The notes: generated by a model not told the origin, from the letters alone. 64,000 bases of DNA from Aliirhizobium smilacinae (GCF_006335145.1 NZ_VDMN01000002.1:248001-312000), one strand, 5' to 3'. Counted from the stretch's first letter, positions 17,994 to 28,401 are shown. A program made the numbers and translations.

Positions 17994-18911
17994 CTATGCC
18001 TTGAACTTAGCTTCCAGCATGTCGAGCAGATTGAACGCCGTCAGGATGTTGCCAAAGAGATAGTCGGCCGATGGCAGTTCGACCTTTTCTCCGCGCAGAT
18101 TGGCGAATGTCGGCAGAGTTCTCAGCTTCTCGCTCATCGCCCCCGCGCCCTTGGCGCCTTCGTCTTCAAGCAACAGGATCATGTCCGCTTCCAGCAGATC
18201 CAGTCGTTCCAGACTGATGTTGATGAAGCCGTCGTTGCCGGTGACATCCTGCTGTGGAGGCGCCTTGAAGCCGAGATCCTTCAGAACGCTCCAGGTGAAG
18301 GACGTATCCTGAAGCATGTAGCGCACCAGATTGGTGCGCACGCGGGCGATGGTTGCAGTGCCTATCTTGCTGCCGATAGCGTCCCGGACCTGTTTGGCGC
18401 GCTGGTCGTAACGATCAAGCAGTTCCTGTGCCTCGGTCTGGCGACCGGTGACATCGGCGACCGTCGTCAGCGTCTTGCGCCATTCTGCCGGGCGCACGTC
18501 GATAAGGACGGTCGGCGCTATCTGGCTGTAGCGATCATACATGCCCTGCTGGTCGGGAAGGTCGTCATTGCTCATCAGGATGAGGTCCGGTTCCATCGTC
18601 AGAACGGCCTCGTAGTTTGGTTCGCCTGAAGTGCCGATATAGCCGATATCGGCAGGCAGCCGCTCTACAACACCCTTGGCGAAACCGCCGGTGAAATTCG
18701 GACGGGAGGCGCCGACCGGCTTGATTCCGAGCGCGACCGTCGGCTGCAGCACATCATCGCCGTCTGTCACGACGATACGCTTGGCAATTTTCGGGATTTC
18801 TACGGAGCCGATGGCGTCTGTTACCGTGATCGTTTCCTGGGCGAGTACGGGGCTTGCGGCGAACACAAGCGATGCGGCGATCATCTCGCGGCGCGTCAGA
18901 TGCAGGGACAA
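17994..18911 (-). CDS. Ferric-siderophore ABC transporter, periplasmic binding protein
   Basis: A 305-residue cluster-A binding protein of the FepB/FatB/FecB type, which binds ferric siderophore in the periplasm. The start is a TTG at 18911 with AAGGAT upstream. The N-terminus LTRREMIAASLVFAASPVLAQ is a twin-arginine-like signal peptide cleaved near residue 25; binding lobes with the family wording (YIGTSGEPNYEAVLTMEPDLIL, about 90-115) follow. It lies 16 bases after the ATPase gene and is last of four co-transcribed genes. The exact siderophore is not deducible. Confidence 0.87.
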   Translation of the reverse strand: MSLHLTRREMIAASLVFAASPVLAQETITVTDAIGSVEIPKIAKRIVVTDGDDVLQPTVALGIKPVGASRPNFTGGFAKGVVERLPADIGYIGTSGEPNYEAVLTMEPDLILMSNDDLPDQQGMYDRYSQIAPTVLIDVRPAEWRKTLTTVADVTGRQTEAQELLDRYDQRAKQVRDAIGSKIGTATIARVRTNLVRYMLQDTSFTWSVLKDLGFKAPPQQDVTGNDGFINISLERLDLLEADMILLLEDEGAKGAGAMSEKLRTLPTFANLRGEKVELPSADYLFGNILTAFNLLDMLEAKFKA

Positions 18912-18927
18912 GGTCGTTATCCTTTCG

Positions 18928-19755
18928 TCAGAATGTGGGTGTCGGTTTTGGGGAGTTGTCGTGCAGGCCGCGCGGTACCACCAACGGTGTTCCAAACACG
19001 GGGTCGGCAATGATCATACTGTCGAGGCCAAACACGTCGCGCACCAGCGCCTCGGTAACGATGTCACCCGGGCGTCCCTCTGCAACGGCATGGCCGCCGC
19101 GCATGGCGATCATGTGGGTGGCGTGCCGGCAGGCCTGATTGAGATCATGCAGCACGGCGGCAATAGTATAACCGCGCTCGCGGTTGAGCTTTTCCAGGAG
19201 TAGCATCAGCTCCATTTGATGGGCGATGTCGAGGAATGTGGTCGGCTCGTCGAGCAGGAGAAGCGGCGTTTCCTGGGCAAGAACCATTGCAATCCAGGCG
19301 CGCTGCCGCTGGCCGCCCGACAACTCGCTGACCCGGCGGTCCGCAAGTTCATTCATCCCGGTGGCTTCGATGGCGGCGGCGACCGCCAGTTCGTCGGCGC
19401 GGCTCCATTGGCGCAGCAGGTTTTGATGCGGATAACGGCCACAGGCGACCAGTTCGGTGACGGTGATACCATCCGGTGCGATTGAGCTTTGCGGCATCAA
19501 GCCGACCTGGCGGGCAAATTGCTTGGCTGGAATTTCCGAGATTGCGCGACCGTCGAGCAATACCGAGCCGCGACCCGGTGCCAGCAATCTCGAAAGAGCC
19601 TGCAGCAGTGTAGACTTTCCGCAGGCATTCGGGCCGACGATGGCCGTGAAGGAACCTGAAGGTACCGTGACGGTAAGGTCCTGCGCGACGACCGACTTGC
19701 CATAGGCGAGTTCGATGGCCTGTGCTTCGAGGCGGGGGGCGGCTTGCGGGGTCAC
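18928..19755 (-). CDS. Ferric-siderophore ABC transporter ATPase
   Basis: A 275-residue FepC/FecE/FhuC-type ATP-binding subunit. Walker A is GPNACGKST (about 36-44), the signature [15 protein letters not shown] (about 139), Walker B LLLLDEPTTFLD, switch histidine in VLHDLNQACRHATH, all standard for iron importers. It overlaps the permease gene by four bases (ATGA) and is followed by the binding-protein gene, so transporter subunits are made together. Confidence 0.93.
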   Translation of the reverse strand: MTPQAAPRLEAQAIELAYGKSVVAQDLTVTVPSGSFTAIVGPNACGKSTLLQALSRLLAPGRGSVLLDGRAISEIPAKQFARQVGLMPQSSIAPDGITVTELVACGRYPHQNLLRQWSRADELAVAAAIEATGMNELADRRVSELSGGQRQRAWIAMVLAQETPLLLLDEPTTFLDIAHQMELMLLLEKLNRERGYTIAAVLHDLNQACRHATHMIAMRGGHAVAEGRPGDIVTEALVRDVFGLDSMIIADPVFGTPLVVPRGLHDNSPKPTPTF

Positions 19756-20807
19756 GTGCGGCGTGCCTCCTTAATGATCAGCCAGAGAAAATAGGTGCCG
19801 CCGATGCATAACGTCACCACGCCGACCGGCAGCTGAATAGGTGCGAAACCATGCTGGGCGGCATAGTCTGCGGCGGAGAGAAGAAGGGCACCGGTCGCCA
19901 TCGATGCGGCGAGTGACGTGCCGGCCGTACGCGTGATGACATGGGCAATCGGTGGGGCTGCGAGCGCCACGAAGGGAATGGGACCGGCTATGGCTGTGAC
20001 CAGCGCGGTCGCGACGATGGCAAGCGCCATCAGCGACAAGCGAACCGTTTCCACCTTGATGCCCAGTGCGCGGGCGCGGGCGTCACCCATTTCCATCAGC
20101 CTGAGCGGGCGCGATAGAAACAGTGCGCAGACGATGACTGGCACAGCCAGCCACAGGATCGGCATCAATTGCTGGCTGTTCACCTTGGCCAGCGTTCCCA
20201 TGCCCCATGTGTTGGCCGCCATTGCAGTTGAAAGCGTGGATTTGAGCAGTATCCAGTGATTGGCGGAGGTCAACATGGCGCTGACGCCGATGCCGACGAC
20301 GATCAGCTGAAACCCCTGAATGCCATTGCGCCATGTCAGCAGGTAAACGGCAAGTGCGGTAAGAAGACCGCCGGCAATGGCGCTGCCGGCCAAGATAAGC
20401 CAGCCGCCGCCGGCAAAGGTGATGGCGAGGATGGCACCGGTATAGGCGCCGGCATCGAACCCGACGACATCGGGACTGCCGAGCGGATTGCGCGTGATCG
20501 ACTGGAAGACGGCGCCACCGAGACCAAGCAGAGCGCCGAACAAAGCAGCTGCCACCGCCCGCGGCAAGCGCCATTCGAGAACGACCAGCCGGGTACGGCG
20601 TTGGCCATTTCCAATCAGCACGTCGATCACATCCATGACCGGTATCCGTAATTGCCCGCTGACCAGAGCGGCCATCAAGACTGCGGCGGCGAGTGTGAAA
20701 AGGACAGAGCACGCCAGCAGGAGCCGTTTGTCGATCGAAAAACCGATACGTCCGCCGAGCGCACGAATGGTAAAGCGCCGGCGGATGAAGGACGGATGCA
20801 GGCTCAT
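19752..20807 (-). CDS. Ferric-siderophore ABC transporter permease (FecCD family, second)
   Basis: A 351-residue FecCD permease with about ten membrane segments. Landmarks are LEWRLPRAVAAALFGALLGLGGAVFQ, the RNPLGSPDVVGFDAGA segment and the C-terminal GPIPFVALAAPPIAHVITR coupling region. It overlaps both neighbours by four bases. With the next upstream permease it makes the inner-membrane channel for ferric siderophore, resembling the FepD/FepG pair. Confidence 0.93.
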   Translation of the reverse strand: MSLHPSFIRRRFTIRALGGRIGFSIDKRLLLACSVLFTLAAAVLMAALVSGQLRIPVMDVIDVLIGNGQRRTRLVVLEWRLPRAVAAALFGALLGLGGAVFQSITRNPLGSPDVVGFDAGAYTGAILAITFAGGGWLILAGSAIAGGLLTALAVYLLTWRNGIQGFQLIVVGIGVSAMLTSANHWILLKSTLSTAMAANTWGMGTLAKVNSQQLMPILWLAVPVIVCALFLSRPLRLMEMGDARARALGIKVETVRLSLMALAIVATALVTAIAGPIPFVALAAPPIAHVITRTAGTSLAASMATGALLLSAADYAAQHGFAPIQLPVGVVTLCIGGTYFLWLIIKEARRT

Positions 20808-21856
20808 AGCGCCGTTACCTTTCTGGCGCGTACCAGCCAGATCAGCACCGGAGCACCGATAAAGGCGGTAACGATTCCGACCTGTATTTCGGCAGGACGC
20901 ATGCTGAGGCGGCCGACGATATCGGCGGTCAGAAGCACGATCGGCGCCAAGATAAGCGTATAGGCAAAGATCCAGCGCTGGTCGCTGCCGCCGATCCAGC
21001 GGGCGACATAAGGAACCATCAGACCAAGAAAACCAAGCGGGCCGGCGGCAGCGGTCGCCGCGCCCGTCAGTAACATCACCGCCAGCACGACCATGATGCG
21101 CGCACTGCGGAGACCTGCGCCGAGCGAACGGGCCTGATCGTCTCCAAGGGCAACGACGTTGAGAACGGGCGCGCAGATAAGGGCAAGAAGAACGCCGATG
21201 ACGACGAAGGGGGCAGTGTAGACAAGATTGTCGTAGCCGGTGATGGCCAGCGAGCCTACTTCCCAGTTCAGCATATGATCGAACGTGTTGGGATCGAGAA
21301 AGATCAGTGTCGACGTGAGGCCGCGCAGCACGGAGCCTATGGCGACACCGGCGAGCGTCAGCCGCAATGGCGTGGCACCGGCGCGGCCGCCCATGGCGGC
21401 AGCATAAACACCGATCGCTGCAAGTCCGGTGCCGGCGAAAGCGAACCAGATCAGCGAAAGGGGATGCGAGATGCCGAAAAGGCCGATCGCTGCCACCATC
21501 GCGAAGGCGGCTCCCGCATTGATGCCGAGAATGCCGGGATCGGCGAGCGGATTGCGGGTAAGCGCCTGCATCAGCGCGCCTGACAGCGCAAAGGCAATGC
21601 CGGCCATGAGGCCGAGCAGCGTGCGCGGCAGGCGCAGCGACCAGATGGTTTCGCTGTCTATGCTGACGTTGCCGCCAAACAATGATGAAGCGACATCAAT
21701 GACAGGAATAGTGCGCGCACCGATCGCGAGACTCAGGCAGATGACGAAAACGAGGACGATGGCGGCGGCGATAAGGCCGAGACGTTTCCCGTTTTGACGT
21801 GCGGTAGGCGCTTGGTCCGCTGCAAATGCGTCATGTTCGAGGGGGCTGCAACTCAT
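20804..21856 (-). CDS. Ferric-siderophore ABC transporter permease (FecCD family, first)
   Basis: A 350-residue FecCD permease: SLRLPRTLLGLMAGIAFALSGALMQ, RNPLADPGILGINAGAAF and GFLGLMVPYVARWIGG are the family landmarks. I choose the ATG at 21856 because the iron box and probable promoter lie at 21906-21950; the in-frame ATG at 21901 would start five bases from the box and lacks a ribosome binding site. For 21856 the site (AAGGACGAG) is rather far away, so the start is not certain. First gene of the operon. Confidence 0.88.
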   Translation of the reverse strand: MSCSPLEHDAFAADQAPTARQNGKRLGLIAAAIVLVFVICLSLAIGARTIPVIDVASSLFGGNVSIDSETIWSLRLPRTLLGLMAGIAFALSGALMQALTRNPLADPGILGINAGAAFAMVAAIGLFGISHPLSLIWFAFAGTGLAAIGVYAAAMGGRAGATPLRLTLAGVAIGSVLRGLTSTLIFLDPNTFDHMLNWEVGSLAITGYDNLVYTAPFVVIGVLLALICAPVLNVVALGDDQARSLGAGLRSARIMVVLAVMLLTGAATAAAGPLGFLGLMVPYVARWIGGSDQRWIFAYTLILAPIVLLTADIVGRLSMRPAEIQVGIVTAFIGAPVLIWLVRARKVTAL

Positions 21857-21905
21857 GAAAACGATCGCTCGTCCTTCGTGAGATCGCCTCCCTTCGATCA
21901 TTTGA

Positions 21906-21920
21906 TGACAAATTTCATCA
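21906..21920. promoter_or_regulatory. Iron-responsive operator (RirA-type, TGA-N9-TCA)
   Basis: TGACAAATTTCATCA matches the IRO pattern TGA-N9-TCA bound by RirA in rhizobia, directly upstream of the siderophore-uptake operon. A possible minus-strand -35 TTGACT lies at 21945-21950. The rest of 21857-22346 (about 490 bases) holds only a fragment with a plausible protein-like C-terminus (about 22060-22142, plus strand, ending SEDLA) that I could not identify. Confidence 0.6.
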
Positions 21921-22346
21921 TCTTTTGCCCGCCGAATTGCAATAAGTCAATTGCGCTTGGGGATATCCGGTATCACGCTTTGGTAAGACTGAAACGCAGG
22001 AGGCGTAACGCTTGGCGATGGATTTTTACAGGGATCAGATAAATCGACCGCGCTGCCGGCCTCAAACGCCTGAACCGTGAAACCGCCGTCAACATATCCC
22101 GGCTGGAGGCCGTGAAACACTTCAGCGAAGACCTCGCCTAATTTCTAGATGATCAGAATGTATAAACTCACCAATTGACCGATTGTATGAAGGTGGTGAC
22201 TCCGCAACAATGACGGGGTCACCAGGTAACTGAAACTCCGGGTGTCGCCTTGGAGACGGGACACGACCTCACCAATCATCGTGACCTGCCTCAACCATCG
22301 CACTCACCTAGCCCCCGCGATGACAAAGGCGACGTTTCCGGCGAAC

Positions 22347-23126
22347 CTACAGGTACTTGTCTTTCAGCGCCTGCGTCGCTCCCTTGAAGACACCGAGGTC
22401 GGAGCCGACGGCGACGAAGGTGGCGCCCATGTCGAGATAACGGCGGGCATCGGCCTCGACGGGGGCGAGGATGCCGGATGGCTTGCCCTGCGCCTTGGCG
22501 GCGGCAAAGACGGACTTTATCGCGGCCTGGACTTCGGGATGGCCGGCATTGCCCAGATAACCGCAGGCGGCGGCAAGATCCGAGGGACCGACGAACAGGC
22601 CATCGACGCCCTTGGTGGCGGCAATCGCTTCGGCGGCCTCGACGCCTGCGCCGTTTTCGATCTGCACCACGACCGTGACGTTGTCGTTGATCACCTTCAT
22701 GTAGTCGGTGACGGTGCCGTAATGGTTGGAGCGCTGGGCGACGGACACGCCGCGTACACCTTCCGGCGGATAACGGGTTGCGGCGACCGCAGCCTTGGCT
22801 TCCTCGACAGTCTGCACGAAGGGGACGAGGAAGTTATAGACGCCGGCATCGAGCAGGCGCTTGATCAGCACCGTGTCGTTCCATTGCGGCCGCACCACCG
22901 GCGCAGACGATGAATCCTTCAGCGCCATCAATTGCGGGATCAGCGACAGGATGTCGTTGGGCGCATGTTCGAGATCCATCAGCAGCCAGTCGAAACCGGC
23001 AAGGCCGAGCACTTCGGTGGTGATCGGGCTGCCGAGCGCGCTCCAGCATCCGATCAGTGTTTTGCCGGCCAGAAGATCCTGCCGGAACTTGTTTGGGAAG
23101 GCCGTGTACGGCACATGAATGGACAT
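22347..23126 (-). CDS. garL: 5-keto-4-deoxy-D-glucarate aldolase (HpcH/HpaI family)
   Basis: A 259-residue class II aldolase that splits 2-dehydro-3-deoxyglucarate into pyruvate and tartronate semialdehyde with a divalent metal. Family marks: [15 protein letters not shown] (about 40-55), [23 protein letters not shown] with the metal-binding Glu, and [12 protein letters not shown] with the metal Asp. The ATG at 23126 follows AAGGGAGAG. It is the third gene of a minus-strand unit garR, glycerate kinase, garL. 4-Hydroxy-2-oxoheptanedioate aldolase is a close relative, but the neighbours decide for GarL. Confidence 0.9.
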   Translation of the reverse strand: MSIHVPYTAFPNKFRQDLLAGKTLIGCWSALGSPITTEVLGLAGFDWLLMDLEHAPNDILSLIPQLMALKDSSSAPVVRPQWNDTVLIKRLLDAGVYNFLVPFVQTVEEAKAAVAATRYPPEGVRGVSVAQRSNHYGTVTDYMKVINDNVTVVVQIENGAGVEAAEAIAATKGVDGLFVGPSDLAAACGYLGNAGHPEVQAAIKSVFAAAKAQGKPSGILAPVEADARRYLDMGATFVAVGSDLGVFKGATQALKDKYL

Positions 23127-23178
23127 TGTCTCTCCCTTATCCTCTCTCGTTTTGCCGGACACGCGCCGGCTCGGTCTG

Positions 23179-24480
23179 TCAGTCGTCGGTCGCCGGCGCG
23201 TGTCCGGCCGCCTCAATCAAGATCGCCCTGAAGTCGTTGACATTGGTGAGCGTCGGGCCGGTCACGACGCTCTCTCCAAGGGCTTCGAAAAAGCCGTGGC
23301 CGTCATTGGCGGCCAGGCAGTCATTGGGGTTCGATCCAAGGCCCCAGGCCTTGGTCAGCGTGTCCGGATCGAAAGTCGCACCGGCGATTTCCTCGATTCC
23401 GTCCACCCCGTCCGTATCGCCGGCAAGCGCCGAAACGCCGGGCATTCCATCCAGTGCAATGGCGAGCGACAGAAGGAACTCGACATTGCGTCCGCCACGC
23501 CCGTTGCCGCGGACCGTGACGGTGGTTTCACCACCGGACAACAGCACGCAGGGTGGCGTGAACGGCTGGCCGCGCACCGTGACCTGGCGGGCGATGCCGG
23601 CCATCACCTTGCCGGCATCCAGCGCCTCACCCTCGATGGCGTCACCCAGGATGAAGGGCGTGTATCCGGCCTGCCTTGCGAGCTCGGCCGCTGCCTCAAG
23701 CGCCATTTGCGGCGTGGCGATCATGCGGACCTCGCAATCGGCGATCCGTGGGTCGTAAGGCTTGATGCTTTCTCCCCGTCCGCTTTCAAGGATCTCGATT
23801 ACAGTCTCAGGGACCTCGATGCCGTAGCGGCGGATGATTGCCAGGGCATCGTCGCATGTGGTCGGGTCGGCGACCGTCGGGCCGGAGGCGATATCCATCG
23901 GGTTGTCGCCCGGCACGTCGGAAATCAGCAGCGATATGACCTTTGCCGGGTGGCAAGCGGCGGCGAGCCGTCCGCCCTTGATCGCCGACAGATGCCGGCG
24001 CACGGTGTTCATCTCCGAAATCGTCGCGCCGGATTTCAACAGCGCCCGGTTGACGGCCTGCTTGTCTTCCAATGTCAGGCCGTCGAGCGGCAGCGGCAAA
24101 AGTGCCGAACCGCCGCCCGAGATCAGGCAGAGCACTAGGTCGTCGGGCTTGAGGCCGGCGACGAGGCCGAGGATGCGGTTGGCGGCATTCAGGCCTGCCG
24201 CGTCGGGCACGGGATGGGCCGCCTCGACGATTTCGATCCGGTCACAGGCGACGGCATACCCGTAACGGGTGACCACCAGGCCCGACAGGTCGCCGGTCCA
24301 GGCATCTTCGAGGGCTCTCGCCATCGCAGCCGATGCCTTGCCGGCGCCGATCACCACGAGCCGCCCTTTCGGCGGCTCGGGCAGGTTGGCCGGCACGCAA
24401 CGGGCCGGTTGGGCGGCGCCGATTGCGGCATCGAACATGTGTCGAAGCAGGTCTTTCGGTGCGACAGCCATCAGGCCCAT
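23179..24480 (-). CDS. ttuD: Glycerate kinase (TtuD/MOFRL type)
   Basis: A 433-residue glycerate 2-kinase of the DUF4147/MOFRL class, which phosphorylates glycerate to 2-phosphoglycerate. Marks: [17 protein letters not shown] near residue 42, [12 protein letters not shown] (about 115), [18 protein letters not shown], and the MOFRL motif [19 protein letters not shown] in the C-terminal third. It lies 11 bases after garR and 52 bases before garL. In the gar pathway it does the job of E. coli GarK, which is a different family. Often annotated as hydroxypyruvate reductase, which the context does not support. Confidence 0.88.
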   Translation of the reverse strand: MGLMAVAPKDLLRHMFDAAIGAAQPARCVPANLPEPPKGRLVVIGAGKASAAMARALEDAWTGDLSGLVVTRYGYAVACDRIEIVEAAHPVPDAAGLNAANRILGLVAGLKPDDLVLCLISGGGSALLPLPLDGLTLEDKQAVNRALLKSGATISEMNTVRRHLSAIKGGRLAAACHPAKVISLLISDVPGDNPMDIASGPTVADPTTCDDALAIIRRYGIEVPETVIEILESGRGESIKPYDPRIADCEVRMIATPQMALEAAAELARQAGYTPFILGDAIEGEALDAGKVMAGIARQVTVRGQPFTPPCVLLSGGETTVTVRGNGRGGRNVEFLLSLAIALDGMPGVSALAGDTDGVDGIEEIAGATFDPDTLTKAWGLGSNPNDCLAANDGHGFFEALGESVVTGPTLTNVNDFRAILIEAAGHAPATDD

Positions 24481-24491
24481 CCCTTCCTCAA

Positions 24492-25385
24492 TCAGGCCTT
24501 CGGCACCTGGCCGATTTCGAAATTGGCCATCAGCTCGAGTGCCTTGACCATGCCGGAGTGATCCCAGGCCGAACCGCCATTGGCAGCGCAGGCGTTGAAC
24601 AATTCCTGAGCGGTTGCGGTATTGGGCAAGGACAGGCCGAGCGAACGGGCAGTCGACAGCGCGAGGTTCAAATCCTTCTGGTGCAGGGCGATGCGGAAGC
24701 CCGGCTCAAAGCTACGCTTGACCATGCGGTCGCCATGGACTTCCAGAATGCGGGAATTGGCAAAGCCGCCCATCAGCGCCTCGCGCACCCGTGCCGGATC
24801 GGCGCCGGCTCGGGCGGCCAGAAGCAGGGCCTCGCCAACGGCCTCGATGGTCAGCGCAACGATAATCTGGTTGGCGACCTTGGTCGTCTGACCGTCGCCA
24901 TTGCCACCGACGAGCGTGATGTTCTTGCCCATCAGCTCGAACAGCGGCTTCACCTTGGCAAAGGCCGCATCCGGGCCGCCGACCATGATCGTCAGCGACG
25001 CCGCCTTGGCGCCCACCTCACCGCCGGATACCGGGGCGTCGAGATAATCGCAGCCCAGCGCTGCGATCTTTTTGGCGAATTCCTTGGTGGCGACCGGCGA
25101 AATCGAGCTCATGTCGACGACGATCTTGCCGGGCGACAGGCCCTCGGCCACACCGCCTTCCGAAAACAGAACCTTCTCCACATCCGGCGTATCGGGCACC
25201 ATGACGAAGATGATCTCGGATTGTTCGGCCACCTGCCTGCCCGAGGCGCAGACAATGGCGCCGCCAGACGTCAGACTTTCGGCAACTGCGCCGATACTGT
25301 TGACAAAAAGAGCATGGCCCGCAGCCTGCAAATGACCCGCCATCGGCGTCCCCATGATCCCCAAACCGATGAAACCAAGATTCAT
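24492..25385 (-). CDS. garR: Tartronate semialdehyde reductase (2-hydroxy-3-oxopropionate reductase)
   Basis: A 297-residue beta-hydroxyacid dehydrogenase that reduces tartronate semialdehyde to D-glycerate. The N-terminal Rossmann loop is GFIGLGIMGTPM (residues 4-15); substrate loop DAPVSGGEVGA (about 120) and the catalytic Lys in KVANQIIVA (about 170) are present, as is the KDLNLAL helix. AAAGGAAG precedes the ATG. First gene of the garR-kinase-garL unit, with a LacI-type operator about 85 bases upstream and the LacI regulator gene divergent. Confidence 0.93.
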   Translation of the reverse strand: MNLGFIGLGIMGTPMAGHLQAAGHALFVNSIGAVAESLTSGGAIVCASGRQVAEQSEIIFVMVPDTPDVEKVLFSEGGVAEGLSPGKIVVDMSSISPVATKEFAKKIAALGCDYLDAPVSGGEVGAKAASLTIMVGGPDAAFAKVKPLFELMGKNITLVGGNGDGQTTKVANQIIVALTIEAVGEALLLAARAGADPARVREALMGGFANSRILEVHGDRMVKRSFEPGFRIALHQKDLNLALSTARSLGLSLPNTATAQELFNACAANGGSAWDHSGMVKALELMANFEIGQVPKA

Positions 25386-25468
25386 GTCTTTCTTCCTTTA
25401 AGATCTTCGACGCATTCTCGTGTGGATTGTTCTCAGGAAGTACCAGCAGCGCCGTCCTCCATATATTC

Positions 25469-25484
25469 CTGATACCGCTATCAT
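25469..25484. promoter_or_regulatory. LacI-type operator upstream of garR
   Basis: CTGATACCGCTATCAT contains the dyad TGATA-CCGC-TATCA and lies between garR and the divergent LacI regulator gene. It matches 13 of 16 bases with the site at 29834-29849 in front of the gudP/garD operon, so one regulator probably controls both. Confidence 0.65.
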
Positions 25485-25624
25485 TCTTGGTTTTAAGACG
25501 TTTGCCTAGCTCTCTTCTGTGCGGCAATTCGTCGTTCGGAGGAACCGCTCGGGCTTTGGCTCAATTTGTAAGAGATGGCATCATCTGTTATCGTTCCCCG
25601 ATTGCAGAATGAGATACGCACACA

Positions 25625-26659
25625 TTGTCGACGCACGCCCCTCCCCCAAAAAAACTGCGTAAGCCCAGGTCCTCCGGCGCCATAACTTTGCAGGAAGTGG
25701 CAAAACTTGCAGGCGTTTCGCCAATCACCGTCTCGCGCGCGCTCAACCGTCCGGAAATGGTAAAGCCGCAGAAACTCGAAGCCATACAGGCCGCCATAAG
25801 GCGAACCGGCTATGTGCCCAATCTTCTGGCCGGAGGCCTGGCTTCGAAGAAAAGCCGCCTCGTCGCCGCGATGGTGCCGATCATCAGCAACTCTATGTTC
25901 GCCGAGGTGATTGAAAAATTCACCGACCGATTGGATACGGCGGGATACAAAGTCATGCTCGGCCTCTCGGGCTTCCGTGCGGAGAATGAAGACGGCCTTA
26001 TTGCTGCTGTGCTTTCGCGCCAGCCCGATGCGATTTTCCTGACAGGCGTCAATCATTCGCGCACCACGCGCAGCCGCCTTCTCGCAGCCCGAATCCCCGT
26101 TGTCGAAACCTGGGACTACACGCCGACACCGATCGACATGCTGGTCGGCTTTTCTCATGAAAAGGTGGGACGCACGGTCGCCGAATACCTTCATGACAAA
26201 GGTTACCGCCGGTTCGGCATGATCTCGACCGAGGACGAGCGGGCGAATATACGCAAGTCGGCTTTTCTCGCGACGCTGGCAGAACGTGACATCACCGATG
26301 TGCGTATCGCAACGATCACGTCACCCGGCAACTTCAAGAAAGGCCGGGCCGGCATCATAGAGATTCTGGATGCAGGCGAACTTCCCGAAGTGGTGTTCTG
26401 CAGCTCGGACGTTCTTGCCCATAGCGTGCTGACGGAAGCGCAGACGCGTGGCATGTCCGTCCCCGCGGACCTTGCCGTGATCGGCTTCGGCGATCTGGAA
26501 TTTGCTCCTTACACTTTTCCAGCCCTGTCAACCGTGCATATAGATCGCAGCGCCATTGGCCTTCGTGCCGCCGAAATGGTATTGGCGCGGATCGAAGAGC
26601 GCGAGATCGAAAAGATCGTCGATATAGGCTTTAGCGTCATCGGGCGTGGCAGCACCTGA
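25625..26659 (+). CDS. LacI-family regulator of galactarate/glucarate genes
   Basis: A 344-residue LacI/GalR repressor of the GntR (gluconate) subtype. The helix-turn-helix ITLQEVAKLAGVSPITVSRAL is at about residues 20-40 with the hinge helix LLAGGLASKKSRL (about 66-79), then the periplasmic-binding-like ligand core. The only in-frame start near the domain is a TTG at 25625 with a weak site, so the exact N-terminus is open. It sits between the garR unit and the garD/gudP unit, both with matching operators; induction by a hexarate is expected. Confidence 0.88.
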   Translation: MSTHAPPPKKLRKPRSSGAITLQEVAKLAGVSPITVSRALNRPEMVKPQKLEAIQAAIRRTGYVPNLLAGGLASKKSRLVAAMVPIISNSMFAEVIEKFTDRLDTAGYKVMLGLSGFRAENEDGLIAAVLSRQPDAIFLTGVNHSRTTRSRLLAARIPVVETWDYTPTPIDMLVGFSHEKVGRTVAEYLHDKGYRRFGMISTEDERANIRKSAFLATLAERDITDVRIATITSPGNFKKGRAGIIEILDAGELPEVVFCSSDVLAHSVLTEAQTRGMSVPADLAVIGFGDLEFAPYTFPALSTVHIDRSAIGLRAAEMVLARIEEREIEKIVDIGFSVIGRGST

Positions 26660-26724
26660 TGATCTGACAGGGAGCTGCCGGAGGCCACGCAACCTGCCAG
26701 GCAACGTTCCCATAATTCAAATCT

Positions 26725-26736
26725 GGTCGATCGACC
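26725..26736. repeat. 12-bp palindrome between convergent genes
   Basis: GGTCGATCGACC is a perfect palindrome in the 110-base gap between the LacI gene and the convergent garD. It is too short and lacks a T-run to be a sure terminator; noted as the only structure in this gap. Confidence 0.3.
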
Positions 26737-26769
26737 CATGACTGATGTTGCCGCAACGGAGACGGCAGA

Positions 26770-28293
26770 TCAGGTCACCGGGGCCGGATTGAAAAGCGCC
26801 ATGGAGTTGCGGATCTGCCACCGATCCGCACAGACCTGCTTCTCGCCGCTCGCTACGTCGAGAATAAGCTGCAGGATCTCCATGCCCGCCTGTTCCAGTG
26901 TCATATCGCCGGTTGCGATCCTGCCTGCGTCGAAGTCGATGAGATCGTGCCAGCGTCGAGCCAGGTCTGTGCGTGTCGAGACCTTGATCACCGGCACGAC
27001 GGCCAGGCCGTAGGGCGTTCCGCGACCCGTAGTGAAAATCTCGACATTGCAGCCGGATGCAGCCTGCAGCGTGCCGCAGATGAAATCGCTTGCCGGTGTC
27101 GCGGCGTAGATCAGTCCCTTCTGTACCGCTTTTTCACCAGGCGACAGAACACCCGCGATGGCGCTCGATCCGGACTTAGCGATCGAGCCCAGGGCCTTTT
27201 CCACGATATTGGCAAGGCCGCCTTTTTTGTTGCCAGGCGTCGGGTTGGCGCTGCGATCCGATTGACCGGCTGCAAGATATTTGTCGTACCAGTCCATTTC
27301 ACGGATCAATGCTCGCCCGACTTCCTCGTTGGTAGCTCGTGGCGTCAGCAGATGGATCGCATCACGAACCTCGGTAACTTCCGAGAACATTACAGTGGCA
27401 CCGGCACGCACGAGAAGATCGGCTGCGACGCCGAGTGCCGGGTTTGCGGTAACTCCCGAAAACGCGTCCGAACCGCCGCACTGCATGCCGACGACCAAAT
27501 CCGAGGCGGGACACGTCTCGCGCCTGCGCCGGTTCAGTTCGGTCAGGCGGATTTCTGCCATCTCCATGATCGAGGAAATCATCGCACCGAAGCCGGTATG
27601 CTTCTCGTCCTGCAGGGTGACGATCGATGCAGAATGGCCGTTAGGCAGCAGCCGTTCAGGCTGCAGCTTCTCGCAGCCCAGGCTGACGACCATGACTGCT
27701 CCGCCCAGATTGGGGTTCGTGGTCAGGTTCTGCAGTGTGCGAATGGGAATGATCGCTTCCGGCGCATTGATCGCGACGCCGCAACCATAGACGTGTTCGA
27801 GCGCGATCACATCATCGACGTTGGGATATTTCGGTAGCAATTCGCTCTTGATCTTCTGCAATGCTATATCGAGCACGCCGGCAACACACTGGACACTCAT
27901 CGATATGCCGAGGATGTTTTTCGTACCCACTGACCCATCCGGGTTTCGGAATCCCTGGAATGTGTAACCTTCGAGCGGCGGCTGGGGAGCAGGCACCGCA
28001 GTTGCCAGCGGCAGCGTGTCGAGAACCGGGGCCGTTGGCAGTCTGACCAGCGATTCTTCAATCCAGCTGCCTTTCTGAATGTCGCACACGGCATATCCGA
28101 TCACTTCGCCGTAACGGAGGATTTCCTCACCTTCGGCGATGGTAGTCAGTGCAACCTTGTGCCCCTGGGGAACGAACTCGTTCAACACGAGGTCATCCGA
28201 AAACACGGTTCCCGCCGGAAGACCCAGCGTGTTGACAACGATCGCGACGTTGTCGCGGTCATGGACCTTGATATAGAGTGGTGCTTCTATCAT
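26770..28293 (-). CDS. garD: Galactarate dehydratase
   Basis: A 507-residue UxaA/GarD-family dehydratase, colinear with E. coli GarD (523 residues) and very close in wording: [17 protein letters not shown] N-terminal SAF domain (residues 1-100), then [17 protein letters not shown] and [15 protein letters not shown] segments, and the C-terminal ending FNPAPVT. It dehydrates meso-galactarate to 5-keto-4-deoxyglucarate using iron. It is the second gene of a minus-strand unit, 108 bases after the permease gene. Altronate dehydratase is the nearest alternative, but the C-terminal third favours GarD. Confidence 0.94.
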   Translation of the reverse strand: MIEAPLYIKVHDRDNVAIVVNTLGLPAGTVFSDDLVLNEFVPQGHKVALTTIAEGEEILRYGEVIGYAVCDIQKGSWIEESLVRLPTAPVLDTLPLATAVPAPQPPLEGYTFQGFRNPDGSVGTKNILGISMSVQCVAGVLDIALQKIKSELLPKYPNVDDVIALEHVYGCGVAINAPEAIIPIRTLQNLTTNPNLGGAVMVVSLGCEKLQPERLLPNGHSASIVTLQDEKHTGFGAMISSIMEMAEIRLTELNRRRRETCPASDLVVGMQCGGSDAFSGVTANPALGVAADLLVRAGATVMFSEVTEVRDAIHLLTPRATNEEVGRALIREMDWYDKYLAAGQSDRSANPTPGNKKGGLANIVEKALGSIAKSGSSAIAGVLSPGEKAVQKGLIYAATPASDFICGTLQAASGCNVEIFTTGRGTPYGLAVVPVIKVSTRTDLARRWHDLIDFDAGRIATGDMTLEQAGMEILQLILDVASGEKQVCADRWQIRNSMALFNPAPVT

Positions 28294-28401
28294 GAGAGTG
28301 TCTCTGTCTGTAATTTATGGCTTTCGGATGCCGAACACGTCGGCCTTTCAATCGGCTGGGACGGGCTGCGCGGACACAGGCGCCGCACAGTCCGCTGCCT
28401 G

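Noticed and set aside
22060..22142. Short plus-strand reading frame ending RLEAVKHFSEDLA
   Set aside because: Protein-like end but no start, ribosome binding site or recognised family; kept only as a remark in the iron-box entry.
24333..25472. A 379-codon plus-strand frame
   Set aside because: Antisense to garR, which has complete family motifs.
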